The notes under the pieces: generated by a model
Told to the model about the DNA's origin: nothing
Seen by the model: only the letters and a program-made list of their open reading frames with translations
Databases searched by the model: none
Part shown: piece after piece, positions 52,121-60,973 of the stretch
Position numbering within the stretch: the stretch's first letter is position 1
Layout of the letters: the number at the start of each line of letters is the position of its first letter
Assembly (NCBI RefSeq): GCF_008806775.1
Contig: NZ_WAEM01000005.1
Location: 1 to 64,000, forward strand
DNA: 64,000 nucleotides
Source: Flavobacterium luteum
GTDB lineage: Bacteria > Bacteroidota > Bacteroidia > Flavobacteriales > Flavobacteriaceae
Reading direction: 5' to 3'
Made by a program: the position numbers and the translations under genes

Positions 52121-53341
52121 TTATAAAATTTCTGCAACAACAAAAGTACTGCCTCCTACATATATAAAGTCAGATTTTTTAGCGGTTTTTAAGGCTTTTT
52201 TATAAGCTTCTGAAACAGAATTATATACTTCGCCTATCAAACCAAATTCTATTGACTTTTGTTGTAAAAAGGACGCGTCTAATCCTCTAGGGATATCAGG
52301 TTTACAAAAATAATAAATGGCTTTTTTTGGAAATAAAGGTAAAATATCATCTAAATCTTTATCGTTTACAACTCCTAATACAATGTGTAGGGTGTCAAAA
52401 AATTCTTTTTGAATTTGATGTAAAACAATAGTTAAGCCGTGTTTGTTGTGTGCCGTATCACAAATTACTTTTGGGAATTCATTTATTTGCTGCCACCTTC
52501 CAAAAAGGCCAGTATTTTTTATAACATTTAGTAATCCGTTTTTTATTTGCTCTTCTGTAATAATAAATTCATTTTGTGAATTCAATATTTGTATCGTTTG
52601 TAAAACAGTTTTTTTATTATGTTCTTGATAATCACCCATCAATGTTGAAGGAAAAGTTTCTTCAATGATATCTGAAGCAAAAAATAATTCTGAACTAGAA
52701 GCTTTAGCTTTATTTAGAAAAACGGTTCGAGTTTCATTTGTATATTCGCCAATCACGACAGGAATTTTGGGTTTAATGATTCCTGCTTTCTCAAAAGCAA
52801 TACGCTCTAATGTAGTGCCTAGGAACTGAGTGTGATCTAGACCAATATTTGTAATTACAGAAATTAGCGGTGTAATGATATTAGTAGAATCTAATCTACC
52901 ACCCATTCCTACTTCTATAACAGCGATGTCAACTTTTTTAGTTTTGAAATAATCAAAAGCTAAACCCACTGTCATTTCAAAAAAACTTAATTCATTATTT
53001 TCAAAAAAACTTTTGTGTTCATTTATAAAATTGCAAACAAAATCTTCATCAATTTCTTCACCGTTAATTTTAATTCGTTCTCTGAAATCTTTTAAATGAG
53101 GAGAAGTATACAAGCCTACTTTGTAACCTGCTTCTTGTAGAATGGAAGCCAGCAAGTGTGATGTTGAACCTTTGCCATTAGTACCAGCAACATGAATGCA
53201 CTTTATTTTTGCTTCTGGATTTCCAAGATGATTGGCTAAAAGAATTGTATTGGTTAAATCTTTTTTATAAGCAATTGCGCCTTGTAGTTGATATACAGGA
53301 AGTTGATTAAACATCCATTGCACCGTTTCTTGATAATCCAT
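52121..53341 (-). CDS. folC: Folylpolyglutamate synthase/dihydrofolate synthase
   Basis: A 406-residue Mur-ligase-type enzyme. It makes dihydrofolate by adding glutamate to dihydropteroate, and extends the polyglutamate tail, using ATP. Family features: P-loop VAGTNGKGSTSHLL, YTSPHLKDFRERI, VIEVGMGGRLDSTN, NIGLDHTQFLGTT and the C-terminal CDTAHNKHG motif. Full length for the bifunctional family. The tonB gene lies 34 bp upstream on the same strand, so the two are probably one transcript. It is a cytoplasmic housekeeping gene. The C-terminus (FIYVGGSTFVVAEIL) is the usual ending. Confidence 0.95.
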   Translation of the reverse strand: MDYQETVQWMFNQLPVYQLQGAIAYKKDLTNTILLANHLGNPEAKIKCIHVAGTNGKGSTSHLLASILQEAGYKVGLYTSPHLKDFRERIKINGEEIDEDFVCNFINEHKSFFENNELSFFEMTVGLAFDYFKTKKVDIAVIEVGMGGRLDSTNIITPLISVITNIGLDHTQFLGTTLERIAFEKAGIIKPKIPVVIGEYTNETRTVFLNKAKASSSELFFASDIIEETFPSTLMGDYQEHNKKTVLQTIQILNSQNEFIITEEQIKNGLLNVIKNTGLFGRWQQINEFPKVICDTAHNKHGLTIVLHQIQKEFFDTLHIVLGVVNDKDLDDILPLFPKKAIYYFCKPDIPRGLDASFLQQKSIEFGLIGEVYNSVSEAYKKALKTAKKSDFIYVGGSTFVVAEIL

Positions 53342-53375
53342 TAAATATATAATGTATGAGGAATAGAGTAATTAC

Positions 53376-54260
53376 CTAATCGGTTAATTTAAAATTATAA
53401 ATAATTTTTCCTACTTGTTTTTCGGGAGCTGCATCGTCTGATTGCCATTTGGTATTTAATGCAGCAATTTTCGCTTGGTCTAATAAACATTTAGCAGCAT
53501 TTGTAGTTCCTCTAATACCTGGATTTGCAGTAATAACTTTACCCGATTTATCTACAGCTATTTGAACTACAACTATTCCCTGTTCATCACATATGTAATT
53601 CGGTTGAGGTTTATTTAATGCTTTTCTATTTCCTAATTGATAATTGCCGTTGCCATTTCCTGTTCCGCTCCCTGATCCTGAACCATAACCACTTCCAGTC
53701 CCTATACCCTGTCCAGAGCCGTTTCCTCCGCCGCTTCCTGTTCCGCTTCCTCCACCGCCATTATAACCGCTGGCATTTTTATCACCATTTGATTTTCCTT
53801 TATTTCCAGCTTCTTTATCATCACCATCTCCAGCTTTATTTGATCCGTTTAATAAATTAGATAAGGCATCAGAAGTTGATTTTGAAGGTTTTGGAACTTC
53901 TTTTACAATAGGCTTTACGACTTCGACTTTTTTAGGTTTTTCATTTAGTTTTTTTACTTCGGCAATTGCGGGAGCATCATCATTTTCGCTTACCACAATT
54001 TCTTTTTCATTAGAGGAAGTTGGTTGTGTTTGTTTTGGAGTGGCTACTACTTTTTCAACAGATTGAAAATTATCGCCCGAGCCTACATCACTATCTCCAA
54101 AATTTACCGCTACTTCACCGCCACCACCACCGCCCTCAAGACTAGGACGTTCAATTTGATTGGAGAATTTTAAATAAAAAAAGATTAAAAACAAAAGTGC
54201 AAATAATGCAGTTGTCATGAGTAATGACTTTTTTTTGTTTTCTAAATCTGTCAATTCCAT
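53376..54260 (-). CDS. tonB: Energy transducer TonB
   Basis: A 294-residue inner-membrane protein that passes proton-motive energy from ExbB/ExbD to outer-membrane receptors. It has one membrane helix (about 14-32: LLMTTALFALLFLIFFYLKF). A long periplasmic span follows, rich in Glu/Lys/Pro and then in Gly/Ser/Asn (GSGTGSGGGNGSGQGIG). The folded C-terminal domain carries YICDEQGIVVVQIAVDKSGK. Such Gly-rich linkers are typical of flavobacterial TonB. It serves TonB receptors such as the one at 20.3 kb. It lies between folC and anmK on one strand, and exbB/exbD are not in the window. The lack of the classical Pro-rich spacer is normal in this phylum. Confidence 0.85.
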   Translation of the reverse strand: MELTDLENKKKSLLMTTALFALLFLIFFYLKFSNQIERPSLEGGGGGGEVAVNFGDSDVGSGDNFQSVEKVVATPKQTQPTSSNEKEIVVSENDDAPAIAEVKKLNEKPKKVEVVKPIVKEVPKPSKSTSDALSNLLNGSNKAGDGDDKEAGNKGKSNGDKNASGYNGGGGSGTGSGGGNGSGQGIGTGSGYGSGSGSGTGNGNGNYQLGNRKALNKPQPNYICDEQGIVVVQIAVDKSGKVITANPGIRGTTNAAKCLLDQAKIAALNTKWQSDDAAPEKQVGKIIYNFKLTD

Positions 54261-54328
54261 ATTTTTTTAATTGATTGTCTTGTTTTTCATAACGAATATA
54301 TAAAAAATAAATTGTTTATTTTATTAGT

Positions 54329-55441
54329 TTAATTCAATTTTAAATCTAAATCCTCATCTGTATTATAAACAAAGCCTGAACAATGGTCTTTATTAGAGCC
54401 TGTTACACTATTTAAAACATTTATTTCATTACGCAATTTTAAAACACCTAATAATGCAAAAATTAAGGCTTCTTTGTATTCAAGTAATTTAGAATCGGGA
54501 ATTACTATTGCTATTTTTGGTAAGTAATATTGTGTTCTTTCAATTAAAAAAGCATTGTATGCACCACCACCAGTAATTAATAATTTTCCGTTTTTGTCTT
54601 TGCGAGATTCGAAGCTATCTAAAGCCAATGCTATTTGCTGGGCAATATGTTCGGTAAAAGTTCGCATTTTATCTTCAGTTGAAATACCATATTTTTCAAT
54701 TAATGGCAAAACGATTTCTTTTACAAATTCAAATCCGAGTGATTTTGGGAAAGACTTTGTGTAAAATTCTAAACTATTTAATTCATTCAAAAGGGTTTCA
54801 TTGATTTTTCCTGAGCGAGATATTTGCCCTTTATCATCATACTCTAAGCCCAATATATTGGCGTAGTAATTTAAAACTGTATTTACAGGAGAAATATCAA
54901 AAGCAATACGTTTTTTATTTGATTCAAAAGAAATATTTGAAAACCCTCCTAGATTCAAGCAATACTCATATTCAGAAAACAGTATCCGATCTCCTATTGG
55001 AACTAATGGAGCACCCTGCCCGCCCAAATGCACATCTTGTATTCTGAAATCACAAACTACAGTTTGTTTACAAATCGAAGCAATTTTAGGTAAATTCCCA
55101 ATTTGTAAAGTAATTCCTTTTTTGGGTTGATGTAAAACAGTATGTCCGTGTGAACACACTGCATCGAGATTTAAAATTTTATATTTTTTAATAAAATCGG
55201 AAATAACAGTGCCTAATAGTTCTGTATACTTATTGTCTAAGATTTTTAACTCATTTGTGGAAAAATCTATTGCTTTTTTTAATTTAATAATCCAATCGTC
55301 GCTATAGCCTACAGTTTCATATTCAAGAATTTCGAAAGTCCAAATTTTATCAATAATTGTAAAATGAATGTGAGCTAAATCGATACCATCAAGCGAGGTT
55401 CCAGACATGACTCCGATAACATTGTATTTTTGTTGTAACAT
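54329..55441 (-). CDS. anmK: Anhydro-N-acetylmuramic acid kinase
   Basis: A 370-residue cytoplasmic kinase of the Hsp70/sugar-kinase fold. It opens the anhydro ring of anhydro-N-acetylmuramate and phosphorylates it to MurNAc-6-phosphate during murein recycling. Visible motifs: VIGVMSGTSLDGIDLA, CSHGHTVLHQP, DFRIQDVHLGGQGAPLVPIGD, NLGGFSNISF and LLITGGGAYNAFLIE. Full length and complete. It precedes tonB by 68 bp on the minus strand. A divergent acyl-CoA dehydrogenase gene begins 94 bp on the other side, so the gap 55442-55535 holds two promoters. Confidence 0.95.
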   Translation of the reverse strand: MLQQKYNVIGVMSGTSLDGIDLAHIHFTIIDKIWTFEILEYETVGYSDDWIIKLKKAIDFSTNELKILDNKYTELLGTVISDFIKKYKILNLDAVCSHGHTVLHQPKKGITLQIGNLPKIASICKQTVVCDFRIQDVHLGGQGAPLVPIGDRILFSEYEYCLNLGGFSNISFESNKKRIAFDISPVNTVLNYYANILGLEYDDKGQISRSGKINETLLNELNSLEFYTKSFPKSLGFEFVKEIVLPLIEKYGISTEDKMRTFTEHIAQQIALALDSFESRKDKNGKLLITGGGAYNAFLIERTQYYLPKIAIVIPDSKLLEYKEALIFALLGVLKLRNEINVLNSVTGSNKDHCSGFVYNTDEDLDLKLN

Positions 55442-55535
55442 CAGTCAAAAATACAAATCAAAATTGAAAATCTAGCAATAAAAAATTACCTTTGATTGTA
55501 TTTCAAATAAATCACAATTTTTATCTTAATTAACT

Positions 55536-56672
55536 ATGGATTTTAATCTTACTGAAGAACATTTAATGATTCAACAATCGGCTAAAGATTTTGCTCGAAC
55601 AGAGTTATTACCTGGTGTAATTGAAAGAGATGAGCACTCAAAATTTCCGACAGAGCAAGTCAAAATGATGGCCGAATTGGGTTTTTTAGGTATGATGGTA
55701 GATCCAAAATACGGAGGTTCAGGTTTAGATAGTATCTCTTATACTCTAGCCATTACTGAAATTGCAAAAGTAGATGCTTCAGCGGCGGTGATAATGTCGG
55801 TTAATAATTCCTTAGTTTGTGCGGGATTAGAAAAATATGCCAACGAAGAACAAAAAATGAAATATCTAGTTCCTCTTGCTAAAGGAGAAGTACTAGGCGC
55901 TTTTTGTCTTTCTGAACCTGAAGCAGGTAGTGACGCCACTTCTCAAAAAACAACTGCTATTGATAAAGGAGATTATTATTTGTTAAACGGAACTAAAAAT
56001 TGGATTACTAATGGCTCAACAGCTTCTACCTATTTAGTAATTGCGCAAACAGATGTAGAAAAAGGGCATAAAGGTATCAATGCTTTTATTGTTGAAAAAG
56101 GTTGGTCAGGTTTCGAAATTGGCCCCAAAGAAAAGAAAATGGGAATTCGTGGTTCTGATACACATTCGTTACTATTTAATGATGTAAAAGTACCAAAAGA
56201 AAACCGAATTGGCGCTGATGGATTTGGTTTTGCATTTGCCATGAATGTATTAAATGCTGGACGAATTGGTATTGCATCACAAGCATTAGGAATAGCAACT
56301 GGTGCCTACGAATTGGCATTATTATATTCACAACAACGCAAAGCATTCGGAAAAGAAATTTTTAAACATCAAGCCATTGCATTCAAGTTAGCTGATATGT
56401 ATGTGAAAATTACTGCAGCCAAGTTATTAATATTGAAAGCAGCTTTTGAAAAAGATGAAGGTAAAGACATTGCCCATTCTGGTGCTATGGCAAAATTATA
56501 CGCTTCAGAAATTGCTTTGGAAGTTGCTAATGAAGCCGTTCAAATTCATGGTGGTAATGGTTATGTAGCCGAATATCATGTAGAACGAATGATGCGCGAC
56601 TCTAAAATTACACAAATTTATGAAGGAACCTCGGAGATTCAGCGAATTGTAATTTCTAGAGGATTGGTTTAA
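55536..56672 (+). CDS. Acyl-CoA dehydrogenase
   Basis: A 378-residue flavoenzyme that oxidizes acyl-CoA to enoyl-CoA using FAD. Features: FCLSEPEAGSDATSQ and GTKNWITNGSTA (FAD and substrate binding), GPKEKKMGIRGSDTHSL, RKAFGKEIFKHQAI and HGGNGYVAEYHVER. The C-terminal YEGTSEIQRIVISR carries the catalytic Glu of short- and branched-chain members. This is most like short/branched-chain acyl-CoA dehydrogenases (butyryl-CoA type). It is transcribed divergently from anmK. A 130-bp gap separates it from the Crp-like gene. Ordinary core metabolism. Confidence 0.93.
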   Translation: MDFNLTEEHLMIQQSAKDFARTELLPGVIERDEHSKFPTEQVKMMAELGFLGMMVDPKYGGSGLDSISYTLAITEIAKVDASAAVIMSVNNSLVCAGLEKYANEEQKMKYLVPLAKGEVLGAFCLSEPEAGSDATSQKTTAIDKGDYYLLNGTKNWITNGSTASTYLVIAQTDVEKGHKGINAFIVEKGWSGFEIGPKEKKMGIRGSDTHSLLFNDVKVPKENRIGADGFGFAFAMNVLNAGRIGIASQALGIATGAYELALLYSQQRKAFGKEIFKHQAIAFKLADMYVKITAAKLLILKAAFEKDEGKDIAHSGAMAKLYASEIALEVANEAVQIHGGNGYVAEYHVERMMRDSKITQIYEGTSEIQRIVISRGLV

Positions 56673-56802
56673 TAATACGTTCAAAAAAATATTTTAAATC
56701 ATTAAGGAGTTAAGGAAATTAAACATTGTTTGGTTTATTGAAACTTAATTCCTTGATGGTTTTTAAATTTATAAATAAGCTATTTTTACATAAAGAATCG
56801 AA

Positions 56803-57480
56803 ATGTCAGAAGAACTAAAATATTGGTATTTACGAGATCACAAGTTATTTTGGACACTGAGTATGTCTCAAATCAAGCAATTGTGCATTATTACAGGTTT
56901 TAAAAAAGCCAAAAAAAACGATGTTATTTATTTTTCATCTTCTGATGTGCCTCGTATATTCTTATTAAAAAAAGGCAATATCAAAATTGTCGAAATGGAT
57001 GAAGATGGTAACGAAACCATCAAAGATATCATTCAAAAAGGGGATCTGTTTGGAGAATTAACTTTAGAAAACGATAGAAACTCTAACGAATATGCCAAAG
57101 CACTAACCGATGAAGTAGCCATTTGTAGTTTCTTGATGTCGGATTTTGAAAACTTAATGCTTCAAAATCCAAACTTAGCGTTGACATATACTAAGTTCGT
57201 TGGATTAAAAATGAAACGCATTAAAAACAATTATTCCAATTTGATCTCTAAAGATGCCAAAACTCGTTTGTTTACTTTTATAAAAGATTGGGCTGAACGA
57301 GAAGGAAAATTTAACGGAAATAAAGTCACAATAGAAAACTATTTAACACAAGCCGATATTGCCCAAATCATAGGAACTTCTCGCCAAACCGCTACTCAAT
57401 TGCTCAACGAAATGGAAGAAAAACAATTGATTTATTATTCTAGAAAAGAAATATTCATTGATGATATTACTAAGTTTTAG
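56803..57480 (+). CDS. Crp/Fnr-family transcriptional regulator
   Basis: A 225-residue DNA-binding regulator. The N-terminal cyclic-nucleotide-binding-type barrel (about 20-125) has FLLKKGNIKIVEMDEDGNE and FGELTLENDRNSNEYAKAL. The long dimer helix and the winged helix carry LTQADIAQIIGTSRQTATQLL, the recognition helix. No Fe-S cysteine cluster of FNR type is seen (there are only two cysteines, apart), so cAMP-like or redox sensing is open. It heads a co-directional cluster of redox- and metal-related genes (DM13, YHS, DoxX-like) and may be their regulator, which is inference. Confidence 0.9.
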   Translation: MSEELKYWYLRDHKLFWTLSMSQIKQLCIITGFKKAKKNDVIYFSSSDVPRIFLLKKGNIKIVEMDEDGNETIKDIIQKGDLFGELTLENDRNSNEYAKALTDEVAICSFLMSDFENLMLQNPNLALTYTKFVGLKMKRIKNNYSNLISKDAKTRLFTFIKDWAEREGKFNGNKVTIENYLTQADIAQIIGTSRQTATQLLNEMEEKQLIYYSRKEIFIDDITKF

Positions 57481-57500
57481 ATATATTTTCTACTTAATGT

Positions 57501-57540
57501 AAACTACACGACAAATCGCTGTTCTCATCTGTTGTAGTTT
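57501..57540. repeat. Inverted repeat between Crp-like and DM13 genes
   Basis: aaactaca (57501-57508) and tgtagttt (57533-57540) are perfect 8-bp arms 24 bases apart, in the 83-bp gap before the DM13 gene. The spacing is too wide for a usual Crp operator. A weak terminator or an operator are both possible. Confidence 0.4.
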
Positions 57541-57563
57541 TGTCATAGTAAAAAACAATTGCT

Positions 57564-57977
57564 ATGAAAAAATTACTTTTATTAACAGTAATTATTCTTT
57601 TTGCCTCCTGTCAAGAAGAAGGGATATTAACCAAAGAAAGAGAAAAAGTTGTAGTAAATCCGGCTACAGAATTAAAGTACTACGGTAGTTTTAGACCTAC
57701 TTCAGGCATTTCCGTTACTGGTGAAGCCAAAATTTATTTAGAAAACGGACAATACAAAGTTGTTTTAGACAACTTCAGTATTTCAAGTGGTCCAGATTTA
57801 AAAGTCTATTTGTCAAAAGCCGAAACTCCAACTGATTTTGTCAATTTGGGAAATTTGACTTCACAAACCGTTTATCAGGTTCCGACTACTGTTAGCGTTT
57901 CTGATTATTCTCATGTACTAATTCATTGTCAACAATACAATCATCTATTTGCTATTGCGGCATTAACTTCAAATTAA
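57564..57977 (+). CDS. DM13-domain lipoprotein
   Basis: A 137-residue exported protein. The signal peptide ends in the lipobox LFASC, so Cys16 should be lipidated. The rest is one DM13 domain (LKYYGSFRPTSGISVTGEAK, SGPDLKVYLSKA, then HCQQYNHLFAIAAL). DM13 domains are thought to take part in redox or electron transfer at the cell surface. It starts 83 bp after the Crp-like gene and 6 bp before the next gene. Its partner and exact role are unknown. Confidence 0.85.
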   Translation: MKKLLLLTVIILFASCQEEGILTKEREKVVVNPATELKYYGSFRPTSGISVTGEAKIYLENGQYKVVLDNFSISSGPDLKVYLSKAETPTDFVNLGNLTSQTVYQVPTTVSVSDYSHVLIHCQQYNHLFAIAALTSN

Positions 57978-57983
57978 TCTATC

Positions 57984-58883
57984 ATGAAAAATATACTTTT
58001 AGTGATTGCCATTTTACTTCTAGCAAACAAAATGAATGCGCAAGGTTGTAGTGATGCCGGAATTTGTTCTATCAATCATGGCTTCCAAACGGATGAGAAA
58101 CACCATAAAAACAAACTAGAGTTTGCTGCTATTTATAGTTTAGGCGAAGCCGATGTAGCCTATTTTTCTCCATATATCTCTTATTCAAAGAGGTTTAATG
58201 ATAGATTTTCATTCACCTCTAAAATTACTTTTTCAACTGCCACTGGAAGTTTTGGCACCAGAAGTCAGTTTGGCGATGCTTTTTTAATTGGGAATTATAC
58301 TTTCAAAGAAAAAAGCAAGAAACAATGGAGTGTTTTGACAGGTTTTAAATTTCCATTTACAGCATCCAACTTAAAGATTAATGGGTATTCATTGCCTTTG
58401 GATTACCAGTCGAGTTTGGGGACTATCGATTTGTTTTTAGGTACAAATTTGAATTACAAAAAATGGGATTTCAATGCAGCTTTGCAGCTTCCAGTAATTA
58501 ATTTGAACAAGAACTCTTATTTCAAAGAATATGGCGGCACCGATGATTTCCCATCAACCAATTTGTTCGAGAGAAAACCAGATGCTTTAGTAAGAGCCAC
58601 GTATTCGATAAAAACACCTAATAAAAAATTCACGTTTAAACCCAATGTTTTGCTCATCTATCATTTGGGAGAAGACAGTTTTGAAAATATTTTTGGACAA
58701 AGAGAAAGCATCAACGGTTCAGATGGTTTAACCATCAACGGAAATTTGATTAGCTCTTATTCGGTATCAAAACAAAGTAGTTTAGAACTTTCGCTGGCAA
58801 CACCATTTGTAGTTCGGGATATTCGCCCTGATGGTTTAACCAGAAGTTTTGTTCTCGGATTGCAATATCAATATTCATTTTAA
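57984..58883 (+). CDS. Outer-membrane beta-barrel protein of unknown function
   Basis: A 299-residue protein with signal peptide (LLLANKMNAQ) and repeated amphipathic strands ending in FVLGLQYQYSF, typical of an outer-membrane barrel terminating in Phe. A short Cys-containing segment near the N-terminus (GCSDAGICSINHGF) may bind metal or form a disulfide. It looks like the transporter/phenol-degradation-type barrel annotations of flavobacteria. It is 6 bp after the DM13 gene and 23 bp before the YHS gene, so all three are probably one operon. The function is unknown. Confidence 0.7.
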   Translation: MKNILLVIAILLLANKMNAQGCSDAGICSINHGFQTDEKHHKNKLEFAAIYSLGEADVAYFSPYISYSKRFNDRFSFTSKITFSTATGSFGTRSQFGDAFLIGNYTFKEKSKKQWSVLTGFKFPFTASNLKINGYSLPLDYQSSLGTIDLFLGTNLNYKKWDFNAALQLPVINLNKNSYFKEYGGTDDFPSTNLFERKPDALVRATYSIKTPNKKFTFKPNVLLIYHLGEDSFENIFGQRESINGSDGLTINGNLISSYSVSKQSSLELSLATPFVVRDIRPDGLTRSFVLGLQYQYSF

Positions 58884-58906
58884 TAACTTTTAATAAATAA
58901 ATCATA

Positions 58907-59368
58907 ATGAAGAAATCAATTTTAATCCTATTCGTTTTATTTTTATCTTTAGTAACCTTTGCGCAATCAGCGGCAAAAAGAGTAAAGGAATTTAATTTAG
59001 AAAATAAAGTAGCCATTCAAGGATATGATCCAGTAGCTTATTTTACACAAAAGAAAGCTGTAAAAGGAAAATCAAGCTTAATTTTTACTCATGAAGGAGT
59101 AACTTATTATTTTTCTTCTCAAGCCAACAAAGAAGCTTTTGCCAAAAGTCCTGGTGCTTACGAACCACAATATGGCGGGTGGTGTTCTTACGCTATGGGA
59201 GCAACTGGTGAAAAAGTTGAAGTCGACCCTGAAACCTTTAAAATAGTCGATGGAAAATTGAACTTATACTATAATGCTTATTTCAATAACACCTTAAAAA
59301 ATTGGAATAAAGACGAAATAAACTTGAAGAAAAAGGCGGATATTAATTGGAAAAAAATTATTAACTAA
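58907..59368 (+). CDS. YHS-domain protein
   Basis: A 153-residue exported protein. Signal peptide (LSLVTFAQ), then a YHS domain with VAIQGYDPVAYFTQKKAVKG and YGGWCSYAMGATGEKVEV. YHS domains often bind metals and occur in copper- and metal-handling proteins. The YGGWCSYAM motif with its Cys is typical of the YHS-containing flavobacterial proteins. It lies between the barrel protein and the DoxX-like gene. A role in metal handling or redox balance is inference from the neighbours. Confidence 0.85.
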   Translation: MKKSILILFVLFLSLVTFAQSAAKRVKEFNLENKVAIQGYDPVAYFTQKKAVKGKSSLIFTHEGVTYYFSSQANKEAFAKSPGAYEPQYGGWCSYAMGATGEKVEVDPETFKIVDGKLNLYYNAYFNNTLKNWNKDEINLKKKADINWKKIIN

Positions 59369-59384
59369 TAAATAAATCTAAAAT

Positions 59385-59774
59385 ATGAAAAACTACGTAT
59401 TTATTTGGGTAACCAAACTTATAGCAGTGATTATTTTAGTGCAAACATTGTATTTTAAATTTACGGGTGCTGAGGAAAGCGTATATATTTTCTCAACTCT
59501 AGGCGCAGAACCTTTTGGCAGAATAGGTTCAGGAATTGTCGAATTAATCGCTTCAATATTAATTCTAATTCCAAGAACAACTTTGCTAGGCGCTTTAATG
59601 GGATTAGGAACAATGGCTGGAGCATTACTCTCTCATTTACTATTTTTAGGAATTGAAGTAAAAAACGATGGAGGAACTCTTTTTGTTTTGGCTATTATTA
59701 CTTTTCTTTGTTGTTCATTTTTAGTATATTGCAGTAGAAAAAGCATTCCAAGTTTATTAAAATTTAAATTATAA
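59385..59774 (+). CDS. DoxX-like membrane protein
   Basis: A 129-residue inner-membrane protein with four predicted helices (about 7-25, 46-64, 71-90, 100-118). The FKFTGAEESVYIFSTLGAEP segment and GSGIVELIASILILIPR are typical of the DoxX/DoxD-like family, whose members are linked to respiratory or thiol redox functions. It is 16 bp after the YHS gene and 3 bp before the DinB-like gene, so it belongs to the same operon. No known activity. Confidence 0.8.
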   Translation: MKNYVFIWVTKLIAVIILVQTLYFKFTGAEESVYIFSTLGAEPFGRIGSGIVELIASILILIPRTTLLGALMGLGTMAGALLSHLLFLGIEVKNDGGTLFVLAIITFLCCSFLVYCSRKSIPSLLKFKL

Positions 59775-59777
59775 AAT

Positions 59778-60266
59778 ATGTTAATATCATCCATACATAG
59801 TAGTTTAGAGGAATTAAATGAATTGCTGCAACAAATTTCTGATGAAGATTATGCTTCTCCTTGTGCCGAATTAAGTGCTTCCAGCATTGGAGAACATACA
59901 CGACACATTATTGAAATGTTTCAATGTCTAGAGAATCAATACGAATCAGGAATTGTAAATTATGACAATAGACAACGCAATATCCTAATACAAACCAATA
60001 CTGAATTCGCTTTAACTCAAATTAAAATCATTCAAGATTCAATTACTAGGCCAAATAAGAAAATAGAGTTGCAACAAATTATTGATGGCGAAGAAATTAG
60101 AATAGAGAGTAATTATCACAGAGAATTGCTTTATAATTTAGAACATTGCATTCATCATCAAGCACTTATAAAAGTTGCGATTTTAATGCATGGAAAAATA
60201 CAGGTTCACGAAAACTTTGGTGTTGCTCGTTCTACTATCGAATACAGGAAACAATGTGTACAGTAA
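59778..60266 (+). CDS. DinB-family protein
   Basis: A 162-residue cytoplasmic four-helix protein. The SSIGEHTRHIIEMFQCLENQ segment and NLEHCIHHQALIKVAILMHG supply the three metal-binding His positions of the DinB/YfiT-like superfamily, which includes thiol-dependent enzymes. The start is 3 bp after the DoxX-like stop. Its last 13 bp overlap the start of the NRDE gene. The substrate is unknown. Confidence 0.8.
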   Translation: MLISSIHSSLEELNELLQQISDEDYASPCAELSASSIGEHTRHIIEMFQCLENQYESGIVNYDNRQRNILIQTNTEFALTQIKIIQDSITRPNKKIELQQIIDGEEIRIESNYHRELLYNLEHCIHHQALIKVAILMHGKIQVHENFGVARSTIEYRKQCVQ

Positions 60267-60961
60267 GTTTTGTAAATTCACAAGGTAAAATTATCATCAC
60301 TTCCAATAGAGATGAGCAGGTTTTACGTCCTGCTACAGCACCAAAAAATTATCTTGTTAATCAGAAAAACATATTTTTTCCTAAAGATCCAAAAGCGGGT
60401 GGAACTTGGTATGCTGTAGATGAGCAAGCTAATGTTTTGGTATTGCTTAATGGTGCCGATGAAAAGCATCATTGGAGCCCACCTTACCGAAAAAGTCGTG
60501 GATTAATTCTATTAGATATTTTCAGTTCAGAATCGGCTATTGCTGCATGGGAATCAATAGATTTATTAAATATTGAGCCGTTTACACTAGTCTTATTTCA
60601 GGATCAACAATTGTATCAATTGCGATGGAATGGAAGTATAAAAGAAAGTATTCCATTAGATAAAAATAAAAATCATATCTGGTCATCGGCTACTTTGTAT
60701 ACGAAAGAAATTAGAACGGAAAGAGCGGAATGGTTTTATCAATTTTTAGACACGAAGCCAGAGGTCAATGAAGAGGAGATGATTCTATTTCATAAATACT
60801 CAAACAATGAAAATAAAGAAAATGGATTGGTAATAAATAGAAATGACAAACTCAAAACCTTAAGTATTACACAAACGGTAATCGAACAGAATAAGGTTAA
60901 TGTATTGCACTATGATTTAATAAATGAGGATGAGTTTACTAATTCTTTTCTAATCTTATAA
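60254..60961 (+). CDS. NRDE-family protein (TANGO2-like)
   Basis: A 235-residue protein starting MCTVSFVNSQGKIIITSNRDE, which shows the SNRDE motif that names the family, and Cys2, the usual N-terminal nucleophile-like residue. The start at 60254 overlaps the DinB gene by 13 bp. A longer frame from 60146 would lie wholly inside it and is rejected. The family includes TANGO2 and is linked to heme or metabolite handling, with no firm bacterial activity. It is cytoplasmic. It continues the redox/metal-flavoured operon. Confidence 0.85.
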   Translation: MCTVSFVNSQGKIIITSNRDEQVLRPATAPKNYLVNQKNIFFPKDPKAGGTWYAVDEQANVLVLLNGADEKHHWSPPYRKSRGLILLDIFSSESAIAAWESIDLLNIEPFTLVLFQDQQLYQLRWNGSIKESIPLDKNKNHIWSSATLYTKEIRTERAEWFYQFLDTKPEVNEEEMILFHKYSNNENKENGLVINRNDKLKTLSITQTVIEQNKVNVLHYDLINEDEFTNSFLIL

Positions 60962-60973
60962 AAAATATCACTT

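Noticed and set aside
57501..57540. Crp operator at the inverted repeat
   Set aside because: The arms are 24 bases apart and do not match the TGTGA/TTGAT-type half sites, so I list it only as a repeat.
60146..60253. Longer start for the NRDE gene
   Set aside because: It lies entirely in another frame inside the DinB gene. The family begins with MCTV at 60254.
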